Shown here piece by piece: positions 13,601-25,600 of a DNA stretch of 64,000 nucleotides. Source of the stretch: Eublepharis macularius (lineage: Eukaryota > Chordata > Lepidosauria > Squamata > Eublepharidae); NCBI RefSeq assembly GCF_028583425.1, contig NC_072805.1, forward strand, positions 16,626,001-16,690,000, in the 5' to 3' direction. The stretch's first letter is position 1, and every line of letters starts with the position of its first letter. Position numbers and translations under genes: made by a program. Below the pieces are notes generated by a model, which was given only the letters and a program-made list of their open reading frames with translations, was not told where the DNA came from and ran no database searches.

Positions 13601-16600
13601 TTACTTCTGATAATGAGATAACCATTCGTAGTCTCTGTTCAGTAGATCTTGGTAGCACTCAAAGAACCTGTCTGTCTCGTCAGTGGATTTTTCCTCACTG
13701 ATCTGCTTTGCTTTCAGGAATACTGCCAAAGAGGAAAGGAAGCTCTGGGGAAGATGGGCAGGTGGGAAGACGTTTGTTCTGCTGAGCTGCACGCAGCATA
13801 CGGGATAAAACTGCAGATGTGGAGGAACCAACTGATGGGATTCTGCAGCCGACTGGAGGCCAGCAGGAGCCGGATTGACTGGACCGCCAAACTCTATGAG
13901 TTTTTTGACCAGGTGAGGTCCCCTGCAAGGGGAGGAGGAAGGGCCTTCCTTCCGGGTCAGGGAAGGCCACCTGTGATACCTTATCTAACATTTTTGTCCT
14001 GCCTTCCTCTGTGGAGCTCAGGGCAGCATACATGATTTTCCATTTTATCCTCACATCAACAACCCTGCGAGGTAGGTAGGCTGAGAAAGAGAGTGACTGG
14101 CCTAAGGCCACCCTGCATATTCATAGCAGAGTTGGGATTTGAACTTGGGTCACCCAGACCCTAGACTAATACTGTAACTACTGCAGGATAGTGGCTCTGT
14201 ATTTAAGGATTGGTTCACAAAAGCACACACACCCTGAGAGTCTCTCTGTACAAGACGCCTTGACTCACATTCGTCAAGTGTAGGGAGACACAATGTTAGC
14301 CTGGAAGGGTAGTTTAAAAAGACAGAGCCGGTGGAGATCTCTCCTCAGAGGGTTTGTTAATTTCATCTTTGCCTCCCCAAAGGCTCTGTCAGTTTCACCT
14401 CTTCAGTCTAAAATTGTGTGGGATGGAACCAGAGGGCAGCAAGGAATGGAAATGGGCTGGAGCTGTTTTCCAGAGTCAGGCTTGGACCTGTAGAGGTTGT
14501 AATGGGCTGAAGTTTCCCTTCTGGCATTTCACAACCCCTTCACACAGCTCCAGGGTATAGCAAAGCCTTTGCCCTGCCACCAGCTCTGTCTTTTTAAACT
14601 ACCCTTCCCAACTAACATTGCATCTCCCGACACGTGTTCTTCACGTGTCAGATGTCTCATGTAGAGAGACTCAGTCAATCATCATCTAACTCAGGAGAGC
14701 GTTTAAGCTCCTCAAGCAAGGACCATGGTGAGGCATTAGCATTTGTTCTGCCCCACACCTTTCTTTCCTTGACCATTTAAGCTTCTGCTTAGCCAAAAAT
14801 AAAGCTGTTCCTCAAAGCTCTTTCTGCAATGCAACAGTATTTCACAGGGATGCTTTGAAGAACATATTTTTTTTGCAGAGTAAACCCTTAACACTTTGAC
14901 ATGATTATTGTTTGTAGACTGAAAAGCTTTTCCAGAGTTTGGTGGCCCCAGTCTACAGGCTGCATTACTTCACTTCCCTGCCCCATCCCATTGAGCCTTT
15001 ATGCTACGACTTGCACCTGTGACTCAGAAGGCTAGGCTGAGAGAAGGTGACTGACCCAAGGTCACCCACTGCATTTCCATGGCAGAGTGGGAATTTGAAC
15101 CCAGGCCTTCCATTTCTCAGTCTGATACTCTTAACAACTGCACCACATGTGGTGTTGACGCCCATGGCTGGCAACCCAGTTAGGATCCAAGGTGGGAGAC
15201 CTCAGTTGTCATTCTTCCCGTGTCTGCTTAACCCCTGCAAATTCCTCCCTGTGTTGAGGGAGTCAGACTGAGCTGGCAGGCATTCATTGATAGCTGCAAG
15301 CTTGTGAAGACTGAGAGCCAAGCTACAAGTGACGCCTGACACAGGTTGGACACTTGTCAGCTTCCCTCAAGTTTTGATGGGAAATGTAGGCATCCTGGTC
15401 TTGCAGCTGTAATGGAGAGCCAAGCTGTAAAAACAGGATGCCGACATTTCCCATCAAAACTTGATGGAAGCTGACAAGTGTCCAACCTGTGTAAGGCGTA
15501 ACTTGTAGCTTGGCTTTTACTTAGCATGCGAGAAGGTCCCTGTGCTTGCAAGAGATCCAGGCAGCCTTTGCAGGGGTGTACACGCATGTGCATGTGTGTC
15601 TTTTGTGAGAGCAGAGGTTTCACTCTCTGGGTGGGGAGCAGCGCTTTGTGGCAGAACACACAAGGAAGGCTGCCTGGGTCTTCTCAGGCTGGTTCCAGCT
15701 GTGCAAGCAGCCCTTCCCCCAGCCCTCCCCCACCCTTCCTTTCTTCTAGTTACCAGGGACAGTCCATCTGGTATTTTGGCTGTCAGTGTTTGCTTGTATG
15801 GGGGGCTCCACTCATTGGTTGCTCCGGCCTTTGGGGCCGGCTGCAAAGGATGAGAGAAAGCAGCCCTGGGGGCTTGGCGCCTGCCCTGCACATTATGGAC
15901 CCTCTCGGTAGAACCACGAAGGTATGCCTCTTTAGCCTCTTTAGCTTCCTTTGCATCGCTCGGGTTGTGTTTTTGAGTGGACTCAAGAGTTTCTTTCTGT
16001 CTGAGCATCAGTAGCAGGGCAGGGGAGGGCTAGGTAGCCCTCTGGCATCTGGAGGAAGTCTCTAACGCCGGCAGAGCTTATGGGGAACAGGGATTTGTGT
16101 GAATCAGTGTGTGTAGCCCTGGTGCAGAAGGCCCAAGATCTCGTTGGTGCCTGCCTGGCTGGTTCCGAGCTCATGACAGACGACCTCCTTCCAGGCCACA
16201 GCGCAGCAACTGGGCAGCTGCAACAGAGGGGGCCGTGAACTGGTATCAAAGCCAGGGCTAGTCTTTGGTCCTCTGGTCCTACCTACCAAGACTAGTGACA
16301 GATTGGCCTTTGGACTCTACCTCTCAACTTTGGCAGAACCAGATGATAGCACGTTTTGCTTTCTGAACCTTGAGCAAAAGCTCCGTGGAAGACTTTTAAA
16401 GGGCTAGAGTCCTTGGAACATGAGCAGCTCAAGTTTGTTGATTTACAAATGCGCAGTTTAACCAAGCAGGGGGTGGGTGGGTGGGGAGGAGTGGGAGAAG
16501 CAGGCTTACTTTTAAGGTGTGCTAATGAAGTATCCGCACACATGCCGCCACCACCCTGGAGTTTCACATTCTTTCAGTACACAAAGTTTGTTTCTAGAGT

Positions 16601-19600
16601 GTGGCGGATGAAGAATGCCCCCTAGTGTTGAGAAGGACTGGAGGGGCCATTTCAGGTGGCAGTTTTATTTTATTTTGTTTGTTTGTTTGTTTGTTTGGAT
16701 TTTTAGTCTGCCCTCCCCACCAGGTGGGCTCAGGGCAGAGTACAAAATTTCAGTTTACATAAATAACACTTAAAAACAGATAAAACATTATACAAATAAT
16801 GTTTGTATAAAACATTATACGATTTCCTCCTGTGGTTGTTCAGCAACTAATTTCCTGAGTTTTGACCTGGTTTCAAGATTCCCCGGTCAGTCTGAGCTCC
16901 TTTCTGGAGAAAAATCTGCTTGCCACTTAGGACATCCTGCCCCTGTACACTTGCAGAGCTTGAGCTTGGGGAAACCAGGGTGGCTGAACAGGGAAAAAAG
17001 CAGAAAAACTTGACTGCACTATAGATCTGCAAATCTTCCGGAGCAACTTGTTTTAGCATCTACCCAGACGGGTTCCAGGGAGAGTAGAAAGTTAGACACA
17101 TTGTGCTCCCAGAAACAAAAGCTGGCTGTTAACTAGCCTGTTGCAGACCCGAGAGGCCGGCGGGAGGTATTGTCAAAGCATCCACATTAGCATCTTCCCT
17201 TCTGGCACAAAGCCGCCAAGTCTCCGGAGGGGGTGCATGTCTGTGGACCGGCATCCGTGAGTCCAGACTCTTCCTCTGGCTTTTAGTCTGACCAGCTTCA
17301 GTATTTCCAGAAGGGGAAATCTTTGCAATTCTGCCCTTTGCAAGAATCCGAAAACTGTTAGATCCAGCTTGGTACAGGGAAAAGGGAAAAAATGCATAAG
17401 GTGTGTATGAGGAGCGGGGAGGGATGAATAGGAAATTCACGACAAAAAAGACCCAGCCGTGTACAATTCAAGATCTGTACTATGAGCCAAATCCTCTCCC
17501 TCTCCCCTGCTGCCATTGAAAGCTACTTGTTGCATACATTTGGTACCTGTATTTTTCCCACCAGGGCAAATTGGGAAGGATGTAGATCAAGTAAACAGCA
17601 CAGGGCGGGAGAGGGGAGGGTGCAGTTTAACAATCTCGCCCTCCAGCACCATGGCCCCAGCTCATCTCAGGAAGCAGCTGCTTTTTGATAAGATTAAAGA
17701 AATGTAGAGATCCAAGCATCAAGTTTCCACATTTCATGTAGTAGTGCCCTGATGCCACCCATAATTTCCAACACTTATATCTGGCCACGATTGCTAGAAA
17801 CTTGACTTCCAAACTGTACTGAATCTGGAATTTCCAGGAGGGCGAATTCTGAAATACGATATTCTGGGTACCGTAAGAAGGTATGTCTTGGATCTGTAGG
17901 CTTTTGATGAGGAGCCGGCTTTATACTGTCTCTGCACAGTGGCTTGTGCAATCCACTGTCCGTGTTGAGTGGGGGCAGCAGGCTCTCTTCCCCAGCCTGT
18001 GTGAGAATTTTAGGCTGCAGAAGTCTTTTCCAGCTCTTCTTAAAGTCTCAAATGGAGATTTATTTACTTTTATTTATTTTGCTTCATTTACACCCCTCCT
18101 CTCTCCCCAGTGGGGACCCAAAGCAGCTTAGATCATTCTCTTCTCCTCCGTTTTATCCTCCCAACAACCCTGTGAAGGAGTTTAGGCTGGTATTGTGTGA
18201 CTGGCCTAATGAGCGTTCATGGCAGAGCAGGGAATTGAACCTGGGTCTCCCAAATCCTAGTCTGATGCTCTGACCTCTGCCCCACACTGCCTCTTAAGCA
18301 TTATGCATGCAACCTGAGTACCCTTTCCCTGGCACCCAGGGACTGGCTGTGTGCTTTGCCCTCATTCAAATCATGCCATCTGAAGTCAATTAAAGAAGAC
18401 TAGTGAAGGAGCAAATAAAGGTAAAGAGACTTTCGACAGTAGGAAAGAGCAAGAATCCAGTAGCTCCTACAAGACGAACAAAATTGGTGATAGGGTATGA
18501 GCTTTTGTGAGTCACAGCAAGCTTCTTCAGAAAAGAGCAAGAGTCCAGTATCACCTACAAGACCAACAACATTTGTGGTAGGGGATGAGCTTTTCTGAGC
18601 CACAGCTCACTTCTTCAGATAGAGCTGGAATGTGAGTCCATCTGTCCTTATATCTTGGAGACTGGAGTGATGGACAGTGATGGAGTGAGTGAACAGATGG
18701 ACTCAAGTTCTAGCTGTATCTGAAGAAGTGAGCTGTGGTTCATGAAAGCTCATACCCTACCCCAAATTTTGTTAGTCTTATAGGTGCTACTGGACTCTTG
18801 CTCTTTTCTACTGCTACAGACAGACGAACATGGCTACCCATCTTGAGACTTTTGACAGCTAGACAAATTCGTATTGGAGATGAGAACCCAATGGGAGACT
18901 CGGATTACCGTCCGGCTCCTCCTTGTCTCAAAAAAAAGGCCTGATGGAGTTCAAGCAAAAGCTCTTCACTTGTGTCCTCCCCACCCCCACAACTGTCACG
19001 TTTTGCTGGACCCTAAAGACGGGGATTGAGTGGAACTGTTTATTTAAGTGGCCCCACTATGCATGTTAGTGCTCTGTTATGCTCCACTTTGGAAAAGCTG
19101 CCAAAAAAGCCCTCTGGTTTTCTGAAACTGTGCCCTCCTGGTTCTGGTGGGTGAGTGCAGGATTTACACTTGTCTGAACTCATTTGACGGATGGCCCGGG
19201 GTGGGGAGCTTGTCACACAACTGGAGTGAGATGGGGGGAACTGCTGCTGCTGCTGCTGCTCTGGGGTCCACCAGAGTTGCAGATACAGCCTGTGCTTGCA
19301 AATGGTTCCCCAGGCCCTGCTGCTTTGCATGTTCATGAGGGAGGGCTGGGTGCTCAGCACAAAGAAGGGTGGGGAGTAGAGAAGGAGGCGCCAGGCGCTG
19401 TGTATCTGTTCCTCTGTTCTGCCTGATGCCCTGATTTTTGCAGTCCTCCTTAAGGCTCTTTGGGAATTCTCTGAGGCTCCCAAGGAGACAGGGAGACTTT
19501 GAAGCCCTCCTGTCTCACATCGGAGATGCTTCTTGCTGTATGCTGCCTGTCATTGCGTCGCTTGTATAGGGCATGCCTTCTCATAGCCTCTTCTTCAAGG

Positions 19601-22600
19601 AGCGGATGTGGCAAAACAGACAGGCGTGGAGAACCCTTTGCAAGGAGCCCGAGGATGCTCAGCTGACTTGGACTTGGCTGGCACCTTAGCAACAGCCAGC
19701 TGGTGTTTGCGTTTGCTGGACAGTCTCTTCCACAAATGGTTTCATTTATGGCATGCTTGATCTGAGTCCCCCACTGGAGACCAGGCCTACATGTTTATTA
19801 ATGCTGGCTGTCTCTGTTAGTTTCAGGTGGGCAGCTGTTTGGTCTGCAGGAGAAAAGCAACAGTTGGGTCCAGTAGCACCTTAAAGACCAACTAGATTTC
19901 CTGGGTCTGGCTCAAGTTCCCTTGGCCAAAACCCAGCAGGAAGGAGCCATCTGCCCCCCGCCCCGCCAAGAGGCACTTGCAGGGCAGCCGTGTGGGTTTT
20001 GCCATGTGCTTTAGGTAGGGGTGACAATGAAGGCATGCATCCCTACCGTACATGCGTCACATTACTAAGGATAGCCTCCAGGGCACTAGGTAGGTATGGG
20101 GAGGCCCACAGCTGAATAGTACCATTCTTCGCTCACACTAGATCAGGGGCTAACTCAGACATCAACACAGCCCCAAAAGAAGCTGAGCCTTGTGGCTCCT
20201 GCAATCTTTGGCAGTGCCACAGGTTCTTCTTGGCTCAGGATGCACAAATTAGGACAGCGAGGGGTAGGATAACCCATCTGGGCGAGCCTGTGACCCAGTC
20301 GTTGCCACTGCTGTGGGCTGAGGTGAGCAAACCCTGTGGAATCTGAGGACTGTTAGGAACACAGCCAGGTTTTCCTGTGTTTCTGAAGCTGAGTAAGTCT
20401 CTGCCAGGCAAGCGCTGTTGGCTAGTAGCAGCCCTGAGTTCCGTGGGCCTTTGCTGCTCTAGCATCACGTAATGTGGGATATATATATATATTTTAAATA
20501 GTGGTAGTGGTATATTCAAGATCATTGGGAAGAAGGGGGGAATCCAGCATGGACTTGCTTCTGCACCTGGGCTTGTTTTTGCAGATGCACAATTTAGGAG
20601 CAGTGCCAGGAGGGGCCGGTCTGCTCCTGGCAGCCATGTTCAGACTGTGGGATGGAGTGGCCAGTGCTTCAGTCCCCAGGCCACCCGTTGGGAAACTGGA
20701 GCAAAAACGGCAGCAGCCCACTGTGGAGATTTCAGTGGCTGCGGGGAGTGGTGAGGCAGAGTTTAGGAGCTGAGGGAGCAGTTTGGGGAGACCTGCAAGA
20801 GTGCTTCTCAGGCTGCTCCGAGCAAAGCCCCGGTCTCTCGCCTTTTCCCAGGGGAAACCCTCAGGAGGCCAAGCCGCTGTCTCCGTTGCGGCCTGGCAGA
20901 GAAACGAGCAGATCCCAGGCTAGCTTGGCTGGCATTCAGACTGATGACAGGGCCTGGCACAGCTGAAGCCTTGGATAGAGAGACACTTGTTTTGGCCCCA
21001 CAACCCCCCCCCCCTTACACTCTGCCAGGCCTCTCCCTCCTCCCCTCCTCTCTAGATGCCAAGCAGCCTTTCTGTGTTTTCACCAGTGAAACTCTTTGTT
21101 CCCCCCTCCCCCCGCAGGCGTACGAGTGGGCACTGGAAGGGATGCGCCAGCTTGCCAGCGTCAGCATGGAGGACTGCAGCTCCCAGGAGCTCTGCTCGGC
21201 AGCCCTCAAATGCCTGGAGAACTACAAGGAGCAGCACCCGGAAATCAGTGAGGCCAGATTCCAGGAGGCGAAAGAGCTGGCCTGCCAGCTGAGGAGCAGC
21301 AACGGCCTGAAGCAGTGGCAGTTTGCGTGGTCCAAGTGCCAGGAGACCAAGCTGGCCTTCGATATGAAGCTCGAAGCGGCCCTGAGGACCAAGAGGTCTC
21401 CCGCTCCAGAGGGAGAGCGAGGCTTGCCTGGCCAGGAGGGGGCTGTTTGGGGGCGAGTCGTCACCGTGGCTCCAAGTGCGACTCAGTGCCTGGGGAGGCC
21501 CAGTCAGCCGCCTGGGCAGGCTGGGGAAAATGCACAGGGCCAGCATGAGGCTGTCGGGCCTGGGAAACAGGTGGTGCTCCAAGATGCTGCTCCCAGCTCG
21601 AGTAGGAGCATTCCTGAGGCCCCCAAGCCACCCTGCGGGGCACGGGATGACAAGTCGACTCTAGAGAGCATTGCTGAAGCCCTGGAGGCATCGCCTGCCT
21701 GCCCCTCCACTCCAGCCTCAAGGCAGCTGTTTCCCAAAAGGATCTTGAGGAAGGCCCAGAGTTTCGACCTGGCTTGCTCTGAGAGCCTGCGCTCCAGCTG
21801 CCAGAGGACTCTGAGTGAGCCAGCCCGCTACGGCAACACAGGAGTCTTTATCAAAGGGCTGGAAGTCAGCAGCACTGAGCTGGTGGACCGGACCAACGTG
21901 GCCCGACAGCATCCTGGCCCAACCAACTGGGCTGCAGGTTGTGCGCAAGAGGAGCGGAGGAGTGGTGTGTCTGTGCCAGAGGCCAAGAGCTGGGGCAGGT
22001 ATGCCAAGGGCTAGGATCACCCTTTCTGGGTTATGGGCATAGCCAGGATGCAGGCTGAAAGGCGTTTTGATTCTCCCTTCCTTGGGGAACGGAAATAGTA
22101 GGAGGGGGCTAGAGATTTACGTGCTGGAGAGAGGGATCTAACATAATTCTCTACAATCCACAAATTAGGAGAAGCTACAATGTCAGGGTCAGATTAAGAC
22201 ATGCTGTGGCCCTAGACCAATGATACTCAGTAACTCAGGAGCCACATGTGGCTCTTCTTTGCACTGTTCCCCAGTGTGGCACTTGCCCCGAGTTTCAGGA
22301 AAGCGGGCAAGGCCTTTGCCCAGTGAGGCTTGGGGCTGGCCTTTAGTTCCCATCTTGAAACAGCCATTGCTGGAGGAACTGATAAGCTGCAAACCTCCCT
22401 GAAGTGCCAGGCTCACGCCAGGGATGGGAGTAAATGTGTCTTTTTTAGGTCGTGATAATTGTGAATGTGACTCTTCATGAGCTGTGGAGTAAGTATAACT
22501 GCCCTTGACTATGTCCAGTTTAGGACACCCCATAGCATGTCCTCCAAATTTGTAATGTAGTGATTTTTTTTAAATTTGGAGGCTGCTCATAATCTGAGAC

Positions 22601-25600
22601 TGTAGATTGTAGGTTACTTAATTTTTGTGTAAATCCAGCATGACAGTTAAAATGGGATAAAATCTGCAGACGTTTGCAGTGTGGTGTTACTTACTGTTGC
22701 GTGGTGAGTGTAGACTGGCAAGATGAGGGAAGAACTGAAACTTGAGGAAAAGGCCATTGTAGCCTTAACAAGTATCATATTATCCACATACCAGGAGACA
22801 GGAATAACGGGGGAAGGGAGGAGTCCGGTCTAGCTGGACAAGGGCAGACCAGAAACAAAATGAAAAAGTCTGGCTGCCTGTTGCCCCTGCCCCGCTCATC
22901 ATCAAGCAGCCACTGGTGTACATGGATCTTGCTTTCTGAGAGAATAGTTTTGGCTGTCTCTTGGATTCCTCCTAGGCCATTTCTACGTTCCCTTAAAGGG
23001 ACAGCCCACTCACAGAATGCTGGCAGCATCCCCATTTGCAAAACGTTCGTGGGCTGTTTGGGTTCCTTTTTTTCAGTGCCTTTTCTGTGACTGCGTGCGT
23101 TCCCAGAAAAGGCACCCCCCAGAAATGGAAGCCAAACAGCCTGTAACCGTTTTGCAAACAGAGATACCTGGATTCCTGGGGGAAAGCCGCCAGCGTTCAG
23201 TGAGTGGGCCATCCCTTTAAGGGTGTGTGGAAACATCCTTAGTCTGGGAAGAGGGTGGCATGGATGCAGAGAGGAAGAACTAAGGCCTTCTTAGGGAGGC
23301 TGGCATGGTGCTTGTTGGGTGGCAGCGCTTGGGCCCTCCTTCCCTCCCATAAACTCACAGTACACCTCTGTTGCAGACATGGTTAATTGGTCTAGCTGGG
23401 GAGGGGCACACAGAAAACCCTCGTTGGCTGCCTCGAACCCACCTTACCGAATACCCACCTAATTCTGGCTGTGTCCATAGGAGTGCGTTGGCTGATTGCA
23501 GAAGCAGCAGCTGAGCCCAACAGCAAATATCCTTTTACAAACAACAGTTTGAACTTGGTAGTGTATACCTCTTCGCGGGGATTCTTTGTTCTGTTGTCGA
23601 GTCCCGAGCTGTTGAGAGGCTTGATGTATTTGCATCAGCACAACAGTTGCAACTCCACTGTGGTGTTTCACCTGGCTTTGTTACACTGGAACTTGAGGCT
23701 CTTTATGATCATCAACTTCACTCCCATTCCTCATGCAGCAAACTGCGCCACATCATTGACGAGATGGTAACGACAGAGCAGGAGTATGTCCGGTCCCTGC
23801 ACTACATCATCGAGAGCTACTTCCCTGAGATGGAGCGTGCAGACCTGCCCCAGGACCTGAGGGGGAAGCGGAGCGTCATTTTCGGGAACCTGGAGAAGCT
23901 CTATGATTTCCACAGCCAGTACTTCTTGCGGGAGCTGGAGAGCTGTTGCAACCACCCTCTGCGTGTCAGCCACTGCTTCCTGAGACACGTAAGCTGCGTC
24001 TGGGAACTGAGGCCCCGGGAGGGGAGCTCTGTCCTGCTCCCTCAGGCTTCTTGAGTGGCTTCAGAATTAAAATCCATGTCAGTTCCAGATTGTACACGAT
24101 TCATAATAAATAGTAAAACAGAATACTACTATTCAATAAATAGTAAAACGTCAGAATATCTAATGCTAGACTGTGCTGTAGAGGATGTGATTAATAGAAC
24201 CACAAAATAGAGCTAGGAACAGACCAGAGGGGTTTCTCGGCAAGGGTAATCAAGGAGGTTCAAAAATAAATATATATCAAATAAACAAAAATAAATATAT
24301 ATCAAATCGTTGAAAATAATTAAAAATATTCATTAAAACACCAGTATAAAGTCTAATAGAAATACGTAGATTAGACTAAAAACTTGTATATACATAAAAT
24401 AAAATCATTAATACATATTTTTTCTGTTCCAACCTCCTTGGTTTGCAAAGTTGTTGTTTTTCACTCCTTTTTTTTGTTGTTGTCTTTATCAGATTTTTCT
24501 GCAAACCAGTGCCAGAGTTGTGGAAAACTCTGGAACCTAATTTTTTTTAAAAATACACCGGGAGATTAAAATTTTCCCAAATAAAGAAAAGAATGCCCAC
24601 AGAACTCTCAATGGCTGTTGGAGTTGCTAGGCAACCATAGCAATATTGCCAAGCCTTCAATTCTGTAAAGCAAAGCTGCCAGGAGCGGTGGAGGGGGAGT
24701 AGGAGTGGATTAGGAGACCAAACCAGCCCAGAAAAATGTCCCCCACCGCTATCAAGGCCCCTTATGGAGGAAGACTTGCCTGAGGATAGGCCCAGTGGTA
24801 ACTACTGGAAACTCACTACCCACACAAGTCAGACTGGCCTGACAATGGCAGCCACCATGCCACCCAACTGGACCTAACTGCTACACAACTGGGACCACCA
24901 AAAAGATAAGATCTAAGGTGGTACTGAATGAGGCTGTTTCGTGACTCCTGGGATAGTTTGGCATACTGTATTTTTAAATTAATTTTAGTAACCTATACAA
25001 ACTGTAATAAGGGATTTAATTGTTTATTAATCAACTGGGACCAGCTAGATTTTTCCCAGGGAGAGGCTGCCAGGGGTAGGGAAGGAGAGAAAGCTGAAGG
25101 CAGATAAAGGGAGGTTGGCTGGTGGGTGGGAAGAAGAGAAAGAAGCAGGTCTGGCATTAGCAGCCAATGCACCATCGGGCCCGGCCTCGCACTCGCAGCA
25201 CCCCCTGCACAACTGGGACCGGCCCAGAGCTGGAGAGCACCATGTAACTGGACCAGTCTTTTCTGGCAAGAGGCTGCTAGAAGTAGAATAGGAGGGAAAG
25301 ATGAAGGCAGGGTCAGATAAAGGGAGGTTGGCCGCTGGGTGGGAAGGAGGGAAGGAAGCAGGAAAAGGGCAGAGGTTGTGAAGGCTGTCAGGGAAAGGAA
25401 AAGGAGATGGGGGAGGGGGATGCAGGAGAAAATGAGATCCCTCCCCCACAAGCCCTTGCAGGTCCCTCGCGTTATATTATTGAAAACAGTGCAGAAGTAA
25501 ATGAACGAATCTCCGTTCATGCCCAGTGAAACCTGCCCACTTTTCTCACTCACTCACAATTTATTTATTTGGGCATTTCTGTACCGCTTTTCTCCCCAGA

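Noticed and set aside
15517-16014. Overlapping 160-codon frames on both strands
   Set aside because: GC-rich intron between certain exons, with mutual shadows and no domain text.
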